A stretch of 64,000 nt of DNA, from assembly GCF_000622385.1 (NCBI RefSeq), contig NZ_JASD01000008.1, forward strand, positions 2,418,001 to 2,482,000, in the 5' to 3' direction. This document shows positions 24,555 to 34,331 of the stretch, in pieces (the stretch's first letter is position 1; each line of letters starts with the position of its first letter). The notes beneath the pieces were generated by a model. The model made no database searches and was not told the DNA's origin. It saw only the letters and a list, made by a program, of their open reading frames with translations. Made by a program: the position numbers and the translations under genes. This stretch comes from Sulfitobacter noctilucicola. Lineage in GTDB: Bacteria; Pseudomonadota; Alphaproteobacteria; Rhodobacterales; Rhodobacteraceae.

Positions 24555-26423
24555 ATGAAATACGCCGGTATCGAAGACCGTAATGCGATTGAAGCACAGA
24601 TGCCTTGGGCCGACCGCGACGTCCCCAAAACGCTGTTTGGCCAGCTGACGGAAACAGCAACCAAATTTCCTAATCACAACGCGATCAGTTTCCAGCTTTT
24701 GTCCGGTCCAAAGGACAAGAAAGAAACGTTCACATGGCAGCAATTGCACGGCAAGATTTCACAGGCGGCAAACATGTTCCGCGATCTTGGGATTGGTCCA
24801 AAAGACGTAGTCGCCTATGTCCTGCCGAACTGTAACGAGACGGTTCTGACCTTGTTGGGCGGCGCTGTTGCCGGCATCGCGCAGCCTATCAACCCATTGC
24901 TCAGCCCCGAGCAGATCGGATCGATCCTGCGGGAGACAGGTGCCTCGGTGGTTGTAACGCTGCGGCCTTTCCCCAAAACCGATGTGGCGGAGAAAACGGC
25001 AGAAGCGGTCAAGCTCGCCCCCGGAGTCCACACTGTCCTTGAAGTCGATCTGCTGCGTTACCTCACGCCGCCTAAATCATGGATTGTGCCGCTGATCCGT
25101 CCCAAGAATACCATCGGAAACCAAGCGAAGTATCTCAACTTCAACGCCGAGATGGACAAGCGCAGCACGACCCTCGCTTTCGAAGATATTCAGGAAGACC
25201 GTGTCGGGTTCTATTTCCATACCGGCGGCACGACAGGCATGCCCAAAGTGGCGCAACACCTTTATTCCGGTGCGATCTATAACGGTTGGGTCGGTGCCAC
25301 GACCTTGCTAAGCCCCGATGACGTCATGCTTTGCCCGCTGCCTCTGTTCCACGTCATGGCGTGTCAGGTCATGCTGATGGGCGCGGTTTGCTCGGGCGCG
25401 CATGTGGTCTTCCCGACACCGCAAGGCTATCGCGGGGAAGGTGTTTTTGACAACCTGTGGAAACTGGTTGAGCGCTACAAAGTGACATTCGTAGTGTCTG
25501 TTCCGACCGCACTGGCTGCGACCATGCAGGTGCCGGTCAATGCTGATATATCTTCCGTAAAAACAGCGTTCTCTGGCTCTGCGCCATTGCCGATGGAATT
25601 GTTCAAACGGTTCGAGAAGACGACCGGCATGACCATTGTCGAAGGATACGGGATGACCGAAGCCACCTGTCTGGTGTCGGGCAACCCTGTAGACGGGCTT
25701 AAGAAAGTCGGCTCTATCGGTATTCCGTTCCCTTACACGGACATCAAGATTGTCCACAACGGAAAGGAATGCGAGGTCGACAAGATCGGTGAGATCTGCG
25801 TTTCGAACCCCGGTGTATACGTGGGCAACACCTACACCGAAGCGGACAAGAACAAAGATCTCTACTACGAAGGGACCTATCTTCGTACCGGTGACCTTGG
25901 ACGTGTCGATGAGGACGGATATCTCTGGATCACAGGCCGCTCAAAAGATCTTATCATCCGGGGCGGACACAACATTGATCCCGCAGAGATTGAAGAGGCG
26001 CTTTTGGGCCACCCAGCAGTCAGTTTTGCCGGTGCAATCGGCCAGCCTGATACCCATGCCGGTGAGCTGCCATGCGCCTTTGTAGAACTGGTCGAGGGTG
26101 CCTCTGTCACCGAAGAGGAACTGCTTGCCTATTGCGCCGAGCACGTTCAGGAACGCGCCGCACGTCCAAAACACATCAAGATCATGGAAGAGCTGCCCAA
26201 AACAGCGGTCGGCAAAATCTTCAAACCTGATCTACGCAAAGACGCGATTTCACGCATCTACAACGAAGCGCTGTCAAATGCCGGTGTTGCCGCACGGGTG
26301 GATCATGTGATTGACGACAAGAAGCTTGGTCTGGTCGCCAAGATCTCAATGAACGGTGCCAGCGAGGCGGACGTAAGTAAGGTGCTTGGCGACTTTAACA
26401 ACAACTGGGAAGTCGCTGCTTGA
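24555..26423 (+). CDS. Acyl-CoA synthetase (ANL superfamily)
   Basis: A 622-residue ligase that activates a carboxylic acid via acyl-adenylate to a CoA ester. The motifs are HTGGTTGMPK (near residue 222), the GYGMTEAT adenylate motif (near 363), TGDLGRVDEDGY (near 447) and the C-terminal PKTAVGKIFKP with the catalytic Lys (near 557). The start at 24555 follows GGGAGGGAAC; the frame is open to 24411 without a site and inside the terminator region. The esterase gene follows with a TTGA overlap, so the pair may release and then activate an acyl group. The chain length is unknown. Confidence 0.88.
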   Translation: MKYAGIEDRNAIEAQMPWADRDVPKTLFGQLTETATKFPNHNAISFQLLSGPKDKKETFTWQQLHGKISQAANMFRDLGIGPKDVVAYVLPNCNETVLTLLGGAVAGIAQPINPLLSPEQIGSILRETGASVVVTLRPFPKTDVAEKTAEAVKLAPGVHTVLEVDLLRYLTPPKSWIVPLIRPKNTIGNQAKYLNFNAEMDKRSTTLAFEDIQEDRVGFYFHTGGTTGMPKVAQHLYSGAIYNGWVGATTLLSPDDVMLCPLPLFHVMACQVMLMGAVCSGAHVVFPTPQGYRGEGVFDNLWKLVERYKVTFVVSVPTALAATMQVPVNADISSVKTAFSGSAPLPMELFKRFEKTTGMTIVEGYGMTEATCLVSGNPVDGLKKVGSIGIPFPYTDIKIVHNGKECEVDKIGEICVSNPGVYVGNTYTEADKNKDLYYEGTYLRTGDLGRVDEDGYLWITGRSKDLIIRGGHNIDPAEIEEALLGHPAVSFAGAIGQPDTHAGELPCAFVELVEGASVTEEELLAYCAEHVQERAARPKHIKIMEELPKTAVGKIFKPDLRKDAISRIYNEALSNAGVAARVDHVIDDKKLGLVAKISMNGASEADVSKVLGDFNNNWEVAA

Positions 26424-27361
26424 GCACACCCGATTACGCGACACTGATCGACGATGAGACCTGGGCGTATATCGCCCGGCTTGATGCCAACTATCCGCCT
26501 GACGCGGTAGACATGTCCATCGCCGATCAGCGCGCGGCCTACGATGAAATGTGCGCTGTATTTCACGCGCCGCGTCCCGAAGGGGTCGTGGTGCGTGATG
26601 TGCCTTTTGGGGGCGTCCCGTGCCGGACCTACAGCAGCGGTCCGTCTGAGGTCACGGTAATCTACTACCACGGCGGCGGCTTTGTTGTGGGGGGATTGCA
26701 AAGCCATGACGATATCTGCGCCGAGCTATGTGCGCGCACCGGTCTCGAAGTCATCTCGGTCGATTATGCCCTCGCGCCTGAAACTGTTTTTCCGGGCTGT
26801 TTCAACGATGCGTGGACTGCTTTCAGCGCCATTACGCAGTCGCGTTCAGGGGGGATAGTTCTGTGTGGCGACAGCGCGGGGGGAAATCTTGCAGCGGCAG
26901 TCGCGCATCATGCGCGGGGCCGTGTGGATGGACGGATCGTTGGTCAGGTGCTGATCTATCCCGGATTGGGTGGAGACATGAGCAAAGGGTCCTATGTGAC
27001 CCACGCCAACGCGCCACAGCTGACGATGGCCGACCTCGAATTCTACAAAACCGTGCGGACCGGTGGCGCGCCACCCCCGCAGGATGATCCGCGCTTTGCG
27101 CCTTTGGCGGATAGCGATTTTGAAAGTTTGCCGCCGACGGTCTTGATCACTGCCGAATGTGATCCGCTGGCCAGCGATGGCGAAAGCTACCGTGACGCGC
27201 TGCAGGCAGCAGGTGGCAAGGCAGTCTGGTTCAATGAGCAGGGCATGGTGCATGCCTGCCTCCGTGCCCGCAACATGAGCACTCGGGCCGCAGGTTTCTT
27301 TGACCGTGTGGTAGACGGTGTTGCGCAATTGGGGGCGCGAAACTGGCCCTATGATGACTAG
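26420..27361 (+). CDS. Alpha/beta hydrolase, hormone-sensitive-lipase family esterase
   Basis: A 313-residue esterase of the HSL family. The oxyanion motif HGGG (residues 84-87) and nucleophile elbow GDSAGG (S152) are present, with a likely acid in CDPLASDGE and His in MVHACLR. The start is a TTG at 26420 overlapping the stop of the acyl-CoA synthetase (TTGA), with GGGAAG upstream; an internal ATG at 26513 would cut the cap region. It meets the next gene tail-to-tail, sharing the four bases CTAG with both stop codons. Confidence 0.87.
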   Translation: MSTPDYATLIDDETWAYIARLDANYPPDAVDMSIADQRAAYDEMCAVFHAPRPEGVVVRDVPFGGVPCRTYSSGPSEVTVIYYHGGGFVVGGLQSHDDICAELCARTGLEVISVDYALAPETVFPGCFNDAWTAFSAITQSRSGGIVLCGDSAGGNLAAAVAHHARGRVDGRIVGQVLIYPGLGGDMSKGSYVTHANAPQLTMADLEFYKTVRTGGAPPPQDDPRFAPLADSDFESLPPTVLITAECDPLASDGESYRDALQAAGGKAVWFNEQGMVHACLRARNMSTRAAGFFDRVVDGVAQLGARNWPYDD

Positions 27362-28194
27362 CTAAGAAAGCTCTTCGCTTTCATGGTGCTGGCGGGGGCG
27401 GCAACCAAGCGGTGAAGGATTGTGGGTGCCAGCTGTAACTGATCGATCACGGTATCCTCTGCCGGACCTTCCGCATCGCCGAAATAGTAAAGCGCCGTTT
27501 CCTGTTGCAACTCTCCGCGGCCGCCATGGTGGCCACGCTCGTCCTGTCCGTGATCCGCCGTCACGATGACTTCATATCCGGCAGCCAGCCACTGCGGAAT
27601 GAACGGGGCAAGCATCTCGTCCATAACAGCGCAGGCGTGGTCCATTTCCTGACTCTCGTGAAAGAAACGATGGCCCATACTGTCAAGTGTGCAGGTATGT
27701 AGCATCCCGTAGTTCAGCCCGTTCTTGAGGCAAAGGTTGGTCAGGGTGGCGAACAGGTCCACGTCAGAGGGCGTCATCTGGTTGACCATCCCGTAGCCGG
27801 TCATCGTGTGAAACCGGCCATGGTTGATCGTGGCGCTTTCGGGTTCGTCGTATTCGATATCGCGCACATAGTCGAAAGGCGCACGGTTAAAGAACTCCGA
27901 CCAGAACGAATGGGCGACCGCGCCGGTGATACCACCCGCCTTACGGGTTTGCGCAAAGACATCTTCATGGGTCAGGCGGAAGACATTGCCATTGCCGGTG
28001 CAGCCATGTTCCTGCGGGCTGACGCCTGTGTGGATCGAAGCATAGCAGGAGGCCGAAATAGACGGCAGCACGGCGCGATGCTTCCAGACGCGGGCTGTCC
28101 CTGACTGAACCCACCCTTCCAGATTGCCGAACAAGCGCCGGAAGTTGCGGTATGGGACGCCGTCAAGGATGATCAGCAGTAGTTTCTTGTCCAT
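27358..28194 (-). CDS. Alkaline phosphatase superfamily protein (type I phosphodiesterase/nucleotide pyrophosphatase-like)
   Basis: A 278-residue protein of the alkaline phosphatase/phosphodiesterase superfamily. The N-terminal metal Asp motif (LLLIILDGVPYRNF), a Ser-rich segment at the usual nucleophile region (LPSISASCYASIHTG), and the distal metal ligands TADHGQDERGHHGG are visible. There is no signal peptide, so it is probably cytoplasmic. The ATG is at 28194. It is a stand-alone gene, convergent with the esterase. The substrate (a phosphodiester, pyrophosphate or phosphonate) is unknown. Confidence 0.8.
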   Translation of the reverse strand: MDKKLLLIILDGVPYRNFRRLFGNLEGWVQSGTARVWKHRAVLPSISASCYASIHTGVSPQEHGCTGNGNVFRLTHEDVFAQTRKAGGITGAVAHSFWSEFFNRAPFDYVRDIEYDEPESATINHGRFHTMTGYGMVNQMTPSDVDLFATLTNLCLKNGLNYGMLHTCTLDSMGHRFFHESQEMDHACAVMDEMLAPFIPQWLAAGYEVIVTADHGQDERGHHGGRGELQQETALYYFGDAEGPAEDTVIDQLQLAPTILHRLVAAPASTMKAKSFLS

Positions 28195-28260
28195 GCAGTG
28201 CCTCTAGGTGTTGTTGGCTGCATTGAGCCACAGGGGCCGCGAGGGTGCAACGCTTAAGCC

Positions 28261-29196
28261 TCAGAATACCGCGTGGTCACCGCGCTCGATATGGGCTTCA
28301 CCCGACGCTAGCTTCCGGTAAAAGTCGAAGAGCGTCTCGCTTCCGAATTCAGGCGTAGCGTCAGCATCATATTGCTGGGCTTTCTCGTCCCAAAGCAGCA
28401 TGGACTCGGTCGCATAGTAATGGCCTATACGCGCGAGATCTGCTTTGGCCTGCAATGTGGGGATCACCTTTCCTGCAAGACTAAGGCCTTGTGCGATGCC
28501 GGCGATGATATGCGGGGATACGCTGCGGTACTTCGGTTCGATCTGGAGCACTTCAAAGAGGGCAGCCCCCATATCCAGCGGTGTCAGGGCAGGGCCGGGT
28601 CCACCTATTGGCAAAACAGCGTTTTGCCGCTTTGTATCGGTCAGGGTGCTGGTGATGAAGCTGCCCAGATCACCATCAGAAATCGGTTTGCAAGCGGTAA
28701 GGGTGCCCCCCCCGAACATCAGATAAGGCTTGGCCGCACGCAAGCGATCAAGCTGCCCTGACAGAGATTTGAAATATGCCGTAGGACGCACGATGGAGTA
28801 GGTAAGGCCAGAGCGTTTGAGCGTGTCTTCGAAGGCAAGCTTTGCGTACTGAAAGGCGAGGCGCGGCTTTTGGACACAGATGGCTGACAGCAACACGAAA
28901 TGGCCCGTTCCAGCGCTTTTTGCTGCCTCCAACACCCTTAGATTGGCATCGTGGTCAACTTGCCAAGCATCAGCAGGTGCACCCGTGCGCGAAGCCAGAC
29001 AGGATATCACCACGTCAGACTTGAGCGCCGATAGATCAGGCGCGTGAATATCGGCGGCTTGAAATGCCACACCGTCGATCTTCGGGTCTGTCCGACCCAG
29101 CGCGGTAACATTGTATCCGGCATCGCGAAGCGTCAGCGTTGTTGCGTGTCCGGCCGTGCCTGTGGCCCCGAATATCGCAACCCGCTGCGCGGTCAG
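28261..29196 (-). CDS. bciA: Divinyl (proto)chlorophyllide 8-vinyl reductase, BciA type
   Basis: A 311-residue NADPH-dependent reductase of the atypical SDR type that reduces the C8 vinyl group in bacteriochlorophyll synthesis. The plant DVR/BciA signatures FKSLSGQLDRLRAAKPYLMF and TACKPISDGDLGSFI are recognisable, as is the C-terminal YATESMLLWD. The nucleotide-binding loop FGATGTAG (residues 9-16) lies upstream of the first GTG (29070), so a start there would destroy the fold. No ATG, GTG or TTG exists in frame before an upstream stop; the CTG at 29196, overlapping the stop of the ABC ATPase gene (CTGA), is the best start. It implies an aerobic anoxygenic phototroph, although no other photosynthesis gene is in the window. 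Confidence 0.82.
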   Translation of the reverse strand: MTAQRVAIFGATGTAGHATTLTLRDAGYNVTALGRTDPKIDGVAFQAADIHAPDLSALKSDVVISCLASRTGAPADAWQVDHDANLRVLEAAKSAGTGHFVLLSAICVQKPRLAFQYAKLAFEDTLKRSGLTYSIVRPTAYFKSLSGQLDRLRAAKPYLMFGGGTLTACKPISDGDLGSFITSTLTDTKRQNAVLPIGGPGPALTPLDMGAALFEVLQIEPKYRSVSPHIIAGIAQGLSLAGKVIPTLQAKADLARIGHYYATESMLLWDEKAQQYDADATPEFGSETLFDFYRKLASGEAHIERGDHAVF

Positions 29197-30830
29197 TTGC
29201 CAGCGCTTTCCATTTTGCGATGCGCGAGCACATCTTCAAGCCAGCCCAGTTTCATCTCCGGCACAGAGCTCAGCAACAGATCAGTGTAGTCATCAAATGG
29301 CGGCGACAGCACCTGCGATTTCGGACCGTAGCGGACAACTTCGCCTTGGAACATCACGGCAATACTATCTGCGATCGCTTTCACTGTGGCCAGATCATGG
29401 GTGATGAACAGATAGGATACATCCTCCACCTTCTGTAGTTTCAACAACAGTTTCAGGATGCCATCCGCAACCAACGGGTCAAGCGCCGAGGTTACCTCGT
29501 CACAGATAATCAACTTGGGCTTGGCCGCCAAAGCCCGAGCAATACAGACACGCTGTTTCTGACCGCCCGAAAGCTCTGCTGGATAGCGGTCCTGAAAACC
29601 TTCACCTAACTCGATTTCGTCCAACAGTTCCTGAATGCGGGTCTGTTTGGCTTTGCCTTTAAGACCGAAGTAAAATTCCAGCGGACGTCCGATGATTGTC
29701 CCGACGGTCTGGCGCGGGTTCATTGCCGTGTCCGCCATCTGGTAGATCATCTGCAACTCGCGCAAATCATCTAGTGGCCGTGTTGCCAAATCCGGTGTCA
29801 GGCTGCGCCCGTCAAATGTGATGGAACCGTCGGATGGGGGCAGCAGACCGGTAATAACCCGCGCAAGCGTCGATTTCCCCGACCCGGATTCGCCAACGAT
29901 GGCGAGGGTCTGACCAGGGTGTAGTTCGACGTTTACATCCTTGAGCACGTCAAAGTCTGTGCCGCGGTAGCGCGCGGTGATGTGTTCGACTTTAAGCAAA
30001 GGCGTGTCAGTCGGTTCTTTCTCCACATGCTTGATAGAGCGGACGGAGACGAGCGCCTGAGTGTACTCTTCCTGCGGGTTGTTGATGATCTGATCCGTGG
30101 TGCCATATTCAACCATTGATCCCTGTTGAAGCACCATGATGTGGTCGGAAACCTGTGCCACCACAGCAAGGTCGTGTGTGATGTAGAGGGCTGCAACACC
30201 GGTGTCACGGATCGCTTCCTTGATGGCCGCCAGCACATCGATCTGGGTTGTTACGTCTAGGGCGGTTGTCGGTTCATCAAACACCACAAGATCGGGTTCA
30301 GGACACAGCGCAAGCGCGGTCATGCAGCGTTGAAGCTGGCCACCCGAAACCTGATGTGGATACCGGTCACCGATGTTTTCAGGATCGGGCAGGCCAAGTT
30401 TTGCAAAAAGCTCGACAGCGCGGGCCTCGGCTTCTTTCTTCGAGAATTTGTTCTGAAAGATCGCAGCTTCGGTGACCTGTTCCATGATCTTTTTGGCTGG
30501 GTTGAAGGAGGCGGCGGCGGATTGGCTCACGTAGGTGACTTCGCCGCCACGCAGTTTGCGGACGTCGCGTATCCCGGATTTGAGGATGTCGCGGCCTGAG
30601 ACGTGGACTTCGCCGCCGGTGATTTCCACGCCGCCGCGCCCGTAGGCCATGGCCGCCAGACCGATTGTGGATTTGCCTGCACCGGATTCACCGATAAGGC
30701 CGAGGACTTTGCCGCCTTCCAGATCAAAGTCGACGCCGTGCACGATCTCGATATCGCGGGGGCGTTCTCCGGGGGGATAGATGGTCGCTCCAATCTTGAG
30801 ATTGCGGACCTTCAACAGGGGTTCGGTCAT
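29193..30830 (-). CDS. Peptide-type ABC transporter, fused double ATP-binding protein (DppD-DppF)
   Basis: A 545-residue protein with two complete ABC ATPase domains. The first has GESGAGKST, VSGGQLQR and VVFDEPTTALD; the second has GESGSGKST, LSGGQKQR and IICDEVTSALD. Each is of the oligopeptide/dipeptide importer type. The start at 30830 (MTEPLLK) overlaps the permease stop by ATGA. Fusion of both ATPases into one chain is common in alphaproteobacterial peptide, glutathione or sugar importers. It energises the two permeases encoded just upstream. Confidence 0.92.
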   Translation of the reverse strand: MTEPLLKVRNLKIGATIYPPGERPRDIEIVHGVDFDLEGGKVLGLIGESGAGKSTIGLAAMAYGRGGVEITGGEVHVSGRDILKSGIRDVRKLRGGEVTYVSQSAAASFNPAKKIMEQVTEAAIFQNKFSKKEAEARAVELFAKLGLPDPENIGDRYPHQVSGGQLQRCMTALALCPEPDLVVFDEPTTALDVTTQIDVLAAIKEAIRDTGVAALYITHDLAVVAQVSDHIMVLQQGSMVEYGTTDQIINNPQEEYTQALVSVRSIKHVEKEPTDTPLLKVEHITARYRGTDFDVLKDVNVELHPGQTLAIVGESGSGKSTLARVITGLLPPSDGSITFDGRSLTPDLATRPLDDLRELQMIYQMADTAMNPRQTVGTIIGRPLEFYFGLKGKAKQTRIQELLDEIELGEGFQDRYPAELSGGQKQRVCIARALAAKPKLIICDEVTSALDPLVADGILKLLLKLQKVEDVSYLFITHDLATVKAIADSIAVMFQGEVVRYGPKSQVLSPPFDDYTDLLLSSVPEMKLGWLEDVLAHRKMESAGN

Positions 30831-31642
30831 CCGCGACCTCCTTTCAATGAGGTCGTCCGGTTCAGAATCCAGTCGGCCACGAGGTTGATCGAGATACAAA
30901 GGATCGCGATGGCATAAGCAGGGTAAAGCGCAGCCTGAATGCCATAGTTGATGCCTTCCTTGTTCTCTTTCACGATACCACCCCAGTCAGCGAGCGGGGG
31001 TTGCACCCCAAGACCAAGGAACGAAAGCGTTGAGATAAAGAGCACGGCAAAGATGAAGCGCAGACCCATTTCGGCGACTAGCGGCGACAGGGCGTTTGGC
31101 AGCGTTTCGCGGAAAATGATCCAACCGATCTTTTCACCCCGCAGGCGCGCGGCCTCAACATAGTCCATCACGGTGATGTCCACGGCAACAGCGCGGGCAA
31201 GGCGGTAAACGCGGGTTGAATCCAGTAGACCCATCAAAAGGATCAGGATGAAGGTTGTCGTGGGCATCACCGACAACACGACTAACGCAAAAATCAGCGA
31301 GGGGATCGACATGATTAGGTCAACAAAACGCGATATGACCTGATCAACCCAGCCGCCGGACACAGCGGCAAAGAAGCCCAGTACGGAGCCAAGTGTAAAG
31401 CTGAGCAGGGTGGCCATGGTGGCAATGAAGATTGTCGTGCGTCCGCCATAGATCAAACGGGTCAGCAGATCGCGCCCGATGCTGTCAGTGCCGAGCAGAA
31501 ACTCGCTTGAGGAAGGCTCCCATACATCGCCGACCACTTCGGCCATGCCGTAAGGCGCGATCAAAGGCGCAAAGAGGGCCATCAGGAAGAACAGACCGGT
31601 AAAGAACAGGCCGATAAGGGCAGCAAAAGGAATGTTTTTCAT
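30827..31642 (-). CDS. Peptide-type ABC transporter permease (DppC-like)
   Basis: A 271-residue inner-membrane permease with an N-terminal helix (FAALIGLFFTGLFFLMALFA), the loop typical of DppC (LGTDSIGRDLLTRLIYGGRT), and the EAA-type motif EAARLRGEKIGWIIFRETLP around residue 167 that docks the ATPase. ATGA overlaps on both sides tie it to the operon. Confidence 0.92.
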   Translation of the reverse strand: MKNIPFAALIGLFFTGLFFLMALFAPLIAPYGMAEVVGDVWEPSSSEFLLGTDSIGRDLLTRLIYGGRTTIFIATMATLLSFTLGSVLGFFAAVSGGWVDQVISRFVDLIMSIPSLIFALVVLSVMPTTTFILILLMGLLDSTRVYRLARAVAVDITVMDYVEAARLRGEKIGWIIFRETLPNALSPLVAEMGLRFIFAVLFISTLSFLGLGVQPPLADWGGIVKENKEGINYGIQAALYPAYAIAILCISINLVADWILNRTTSLKGGRG

Positions 31643-32595
31643 TTCGGATGCCTCAACCGCGGATTGGCCAGTATCGAAACGATATCAGCGATCAGGTTCA
31701 AACCGATGTAGACGGCTGCAAAAATCAGACCGCACGCCTGCACCACAGGCACATCGCGTTTGGCAACATGGTCCACAAGGTATTGCCCCATGCCCGGATA
31801 AGCAAAGACAACCTCAACCACCACCACACCGACGACGAGATAGGCGAGGTTGAGCATGACAACATTCACGATCGGTGCAATCGCGTTGGGAAAGGCGTGC
31901 TTGGCGATGATCCGCAGCATGCCCATGCCCTTTAATTCGGCGGTTTCGATATAGGCCGATTGCATCACGTTAAGGATTGCAGCGCGGGTCATCCGCATCA
32001 TATGGGCCAGCACCACAAGGGTCAGGACCATGACGGGGATCGCAATCGCGTTCAGCTTTTGGCCCAGCGTCATGCTGTCGTTGATAATCGCGACAGAGGA
32101 GAACCAGCCGAGCTTGATCGAAATCCAGTAGATCAGGACGTAACCGATCATAAATTCGGGAATCGAGATGGTGGTGAGCGTCACTGCAGAAATAAGCTTG
32201 TCCGGGATGCGGTCCTTGTATCGCACGGCAAGAAGGCCAAGGAAGATCGCCAGAGGCACCGAGATGACGGCGGCCCAGAAGGCAAGGAAAAGGGTGTTGC
32301 CAAGTCGCGCGGAGATGCTTTCGCCGATGTCGCGGCCATTGGTGAGGGCGGTGCCGAGATCGCCTTGAAGAAAACCGCCCAACCAGCTGAAATATCGGGA
32401 GATGGCGGGTTCGTTCAAGCCGAGGCTTTCGCGTAGGTTCGCGAGGCTTTCAGGGGTCGCGGACTGGCCAAGGATTTGCTGGGCCACGTCGCCGGGCAGC
32501 ATCATGGTGCCGCCAAATATAAGGATGGATGCTGCGAAGAGGAGCATCAGGCCCAGCGCAACGCGCTGGGCTATCAGTTTTAAGATGGGATGCAT
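31639..32595 (-). CDS. Peptide-type ABC transporter permease (DppB-like)
   Basis: A 318-residue permease with six membrane helices. The DppB pattern is clear: N-terminal LMLLFAASILIFGGTMMLPGD, then LGLNEPAISRYFSWLGGFLQGDLG, and the EAA-type loop ETAELKGMGMLRIIAKHAFP near residue 217. It lies 13 bp after the binding-protein gene and pairs with the DppC-like permease. Confidence 0.92.
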   Translation of the reverse strand: MHPILKLIAQRVALGLMLLFAASILIFGGTMMLPGDVAQQILGQSATPESLANLRESLGLNEPAISRYFSWLGGFLQGDLGTALTNGRDIGESISARLGNTLFLAFWAAVISVPLAIFLGLLAVRYKDRIPDKLISAVTLTTISIPEFMIGYVLIYWISIKLGWFSSVAIINDSMTLGQKLNAIAIPVMVLTLVVLAHMMRMTRAAILNVMQSAYIETAELKGMGMLRIIAKHAFPNAIAPIVNVVMLNLAYLVVGVVVVEVVFAYPGMGQYLVDHVAKRDVPVVQACGLIFAAVYIGLNLIADIVSILANPRLRHPK

Positions 32596-32608
32596 GTGCT
32601 AGGCGCTC

Positions 32609-34213
32609 TTACGCGTCCTTCACCCAGCATTTGACTGCGGCAAGGTTGCCCATCATGTCGCCACCCGGATCGCTGACCCAGCCGCCGAGGTTGTTGGACA
32701 CACCGGATACAAAGTCGTTGAACATCGGCAGGATCAGCCCGCCTTCTTCGTTCAGCATACGGCCCATTTTGGAGTAGATTTCCTTACGCTTGGCATTGTC
32801 CAGCTCTGACTTGGCTGCGTTCAGCATCTCGTCAAACTCTGGACGCTTCCAGCGTGTGTCGTTCCAGTCGGCGGTGGACAGATACGCGGTCGCATACATC
32901 TGGTCCTGAACAGGACGGCCGGACCAGTAGGACGCACAGAACGGCTGTACGTTCCAAACCTCGGACCAGTAGCCGTCGTTTGGCTCACGCTTGATTTCGA
33001 GTGGAATACCAGCTGCTTGGGCGGACTGCTGGAACAGTGCTGCCGCATCGACCGCACCGGGGAAGGCACCGTCGGCAACGCGCAGAACAATCGGGCTGCC
33101 ATCATGGCCGGACTTCGCGTAATGCTCTTTGGCCTTCTCGATGGAGTGCTCACGCTGCGGGATGGTTTCGTCAAACAGCGGGTAGGCCGCGTTGATGGGC
33201 ATGTCGTTCCCGATGGAGCCATAGCCGCGCAGGATCTTGTCGACCATTTCTTCGCGGTTGATCGCATATTTCAGGGCCAGCATTACATCGTTGTTGTCAA
33301 ACGGTGCTGTGTCCTTGTGCGCGATAAACACATAGTGGCCGCGGCCGGCGATGGATTGAACGCTCAGGTTTGGCGCACGGTCCAGAAGGGCCGCGACTTT
33401 GGGGTCAACGCGGTTGATTGCGTGAACTTGACCGGATTGCAGCGCGGCAGTACGCGCTGTTGCGTCGTTCAATACCAGCTGTTCTACTTCGTCAGCAAAG
33501 CCACGGTTTTCGCTGTCCCAATAGTCATCACGGCGCTTGAACGCGTGACGGACACCCGGCTCGTCGATCTCTAGCGTGTAAGCGCCTGTACCGATTGCGG
33601 CTGTTGGATCATCCATGCCGCCGTTCGGCTGCACGATCAGGTGATAGTCGGCCATCAGATAGGGCAGGTCAGCATTTGCTGTGTCCAGATCAACGATGAA
33701 GTTATCGCCATCCACTTTCATATCCGCGATCCCTTTCATGATGCCGAGGGCACCTGATTTGGAATCTTCGTTCGAGTGGCGCTGCATTGTCTTCATGACA
33801 TCGTCTGGTGTCATGTCTTTGCCGTTCGAAAACGGGATACCTTTGCGGATTTTGAACACCCACTGCTTTGCATCAGCGGACGCTTCTACGCTTTCTGCCA
33901 GACGATAGCTGAGTTCACCGCTTGGATCGACTTCAACAAGGGTTTCACCCCATGCATAGAGGTTGTTGACCGGCACTTCGGACGCGGCCAGTGCGGGATC
34001 TTGGGTGTTTGTGCTTTCACCGCCGGAAGAGCCGATTTTCAGCATGCCGCCACGGACAGGCGTGCCGTGACCATCTGCGCGTGCGGAATCTGCCAGCATG
34101 GTGTTTGCGACGGCGGCTGTGACGCCAAGTGCGGCAGCGCGGCCGACAAATTCGCGGCGTGTCATCACGCCCTTGGCGACGTCAGCCGTCATGGATTTCA
34201 GTTGGTCGTTCAT
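32609..34213 (-). CDS. Peptide-type ABC transporter substrate-binding protein (SBP family 5)
   Basis: A 534-residue periplasmic receptor of solute-binding family 5. It has a twin-arginine signal (MTRREFVGRAAALGVTAAVA; R19-R20, probable cleavage after SARA near 46), so it is probably exported folded by Tat. The body has family features such as WVFKIRKGIPFSNGKDMTPDD and ALKYAINREEMVD. The start at 34213 follows GGGAG; the frame extends to 34375 without a site. Ligands of this family include peptides, opines and glutathione; the neighbouring CocE-type hydrolase suggests an amide or ester compound. Confidence 0.92.
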   Translation of the reverse strand: MNDQLKSMTADVAKGVMTRREFVGRAAALGVTAAVANTMLADSARADGHGTPVRGGMLKIGSSGGESTNTQDPALAASEVPVNNLYAWGETLVEVDPSGELSYRLAESVEASADAKQWVFKIRKGIPFSNGKDMTPDDVMKTMQRHSNEDSKSGALGIMKGIADMKVDGDNFIVDLDTANADLPYLMADYHLIVQPNGGMDDPTAAIGTGAYTLEIDEPGVRHAFKRRDDYWDSENRGFADEVEQLVLNDATARTAALQSGQVHAINRVDPKVAALLDRAPNLSVQSIAGRGHYVFIAHKDTAPFDNNDVMLALKYAINREEMVDKILRGYGSIGNDMPINAAYPLFDETIPQREHSIEKAKEHYAKSGHDGSPIVLRVADGAFPGAVDAAALFQQSAQAAGIPLEIKREPNDGYWSEVWNVQPFCASYWSGRPVQDQMYATAYLSTADWNDTRWKRPEFDEMLNAAKSELDNAKRKEIYSKMGRMLNEEGGLILPMFNDFVSGVSNNLGGWVSDPGGDMMGNLAAVKCWVKDA

Positions 34214-34331
34214 TGGTGGTCTCCCGTGTGGTGATCGCGCTTTTGAGCGCGTTTTATTGATTGATGAATCAAGGTTAAGCATTTCAGGCCTGCTCGCAAG
34301 CGCTAATCCGTCAATGGGAATGACAGTTTCA

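Noticed and set aside
28261..29196. Frameshift or pseudogene in bciA
   Set aside because: The frame is continuous from the nucleotide-binding motif to the stop; only the start codon is unusual.
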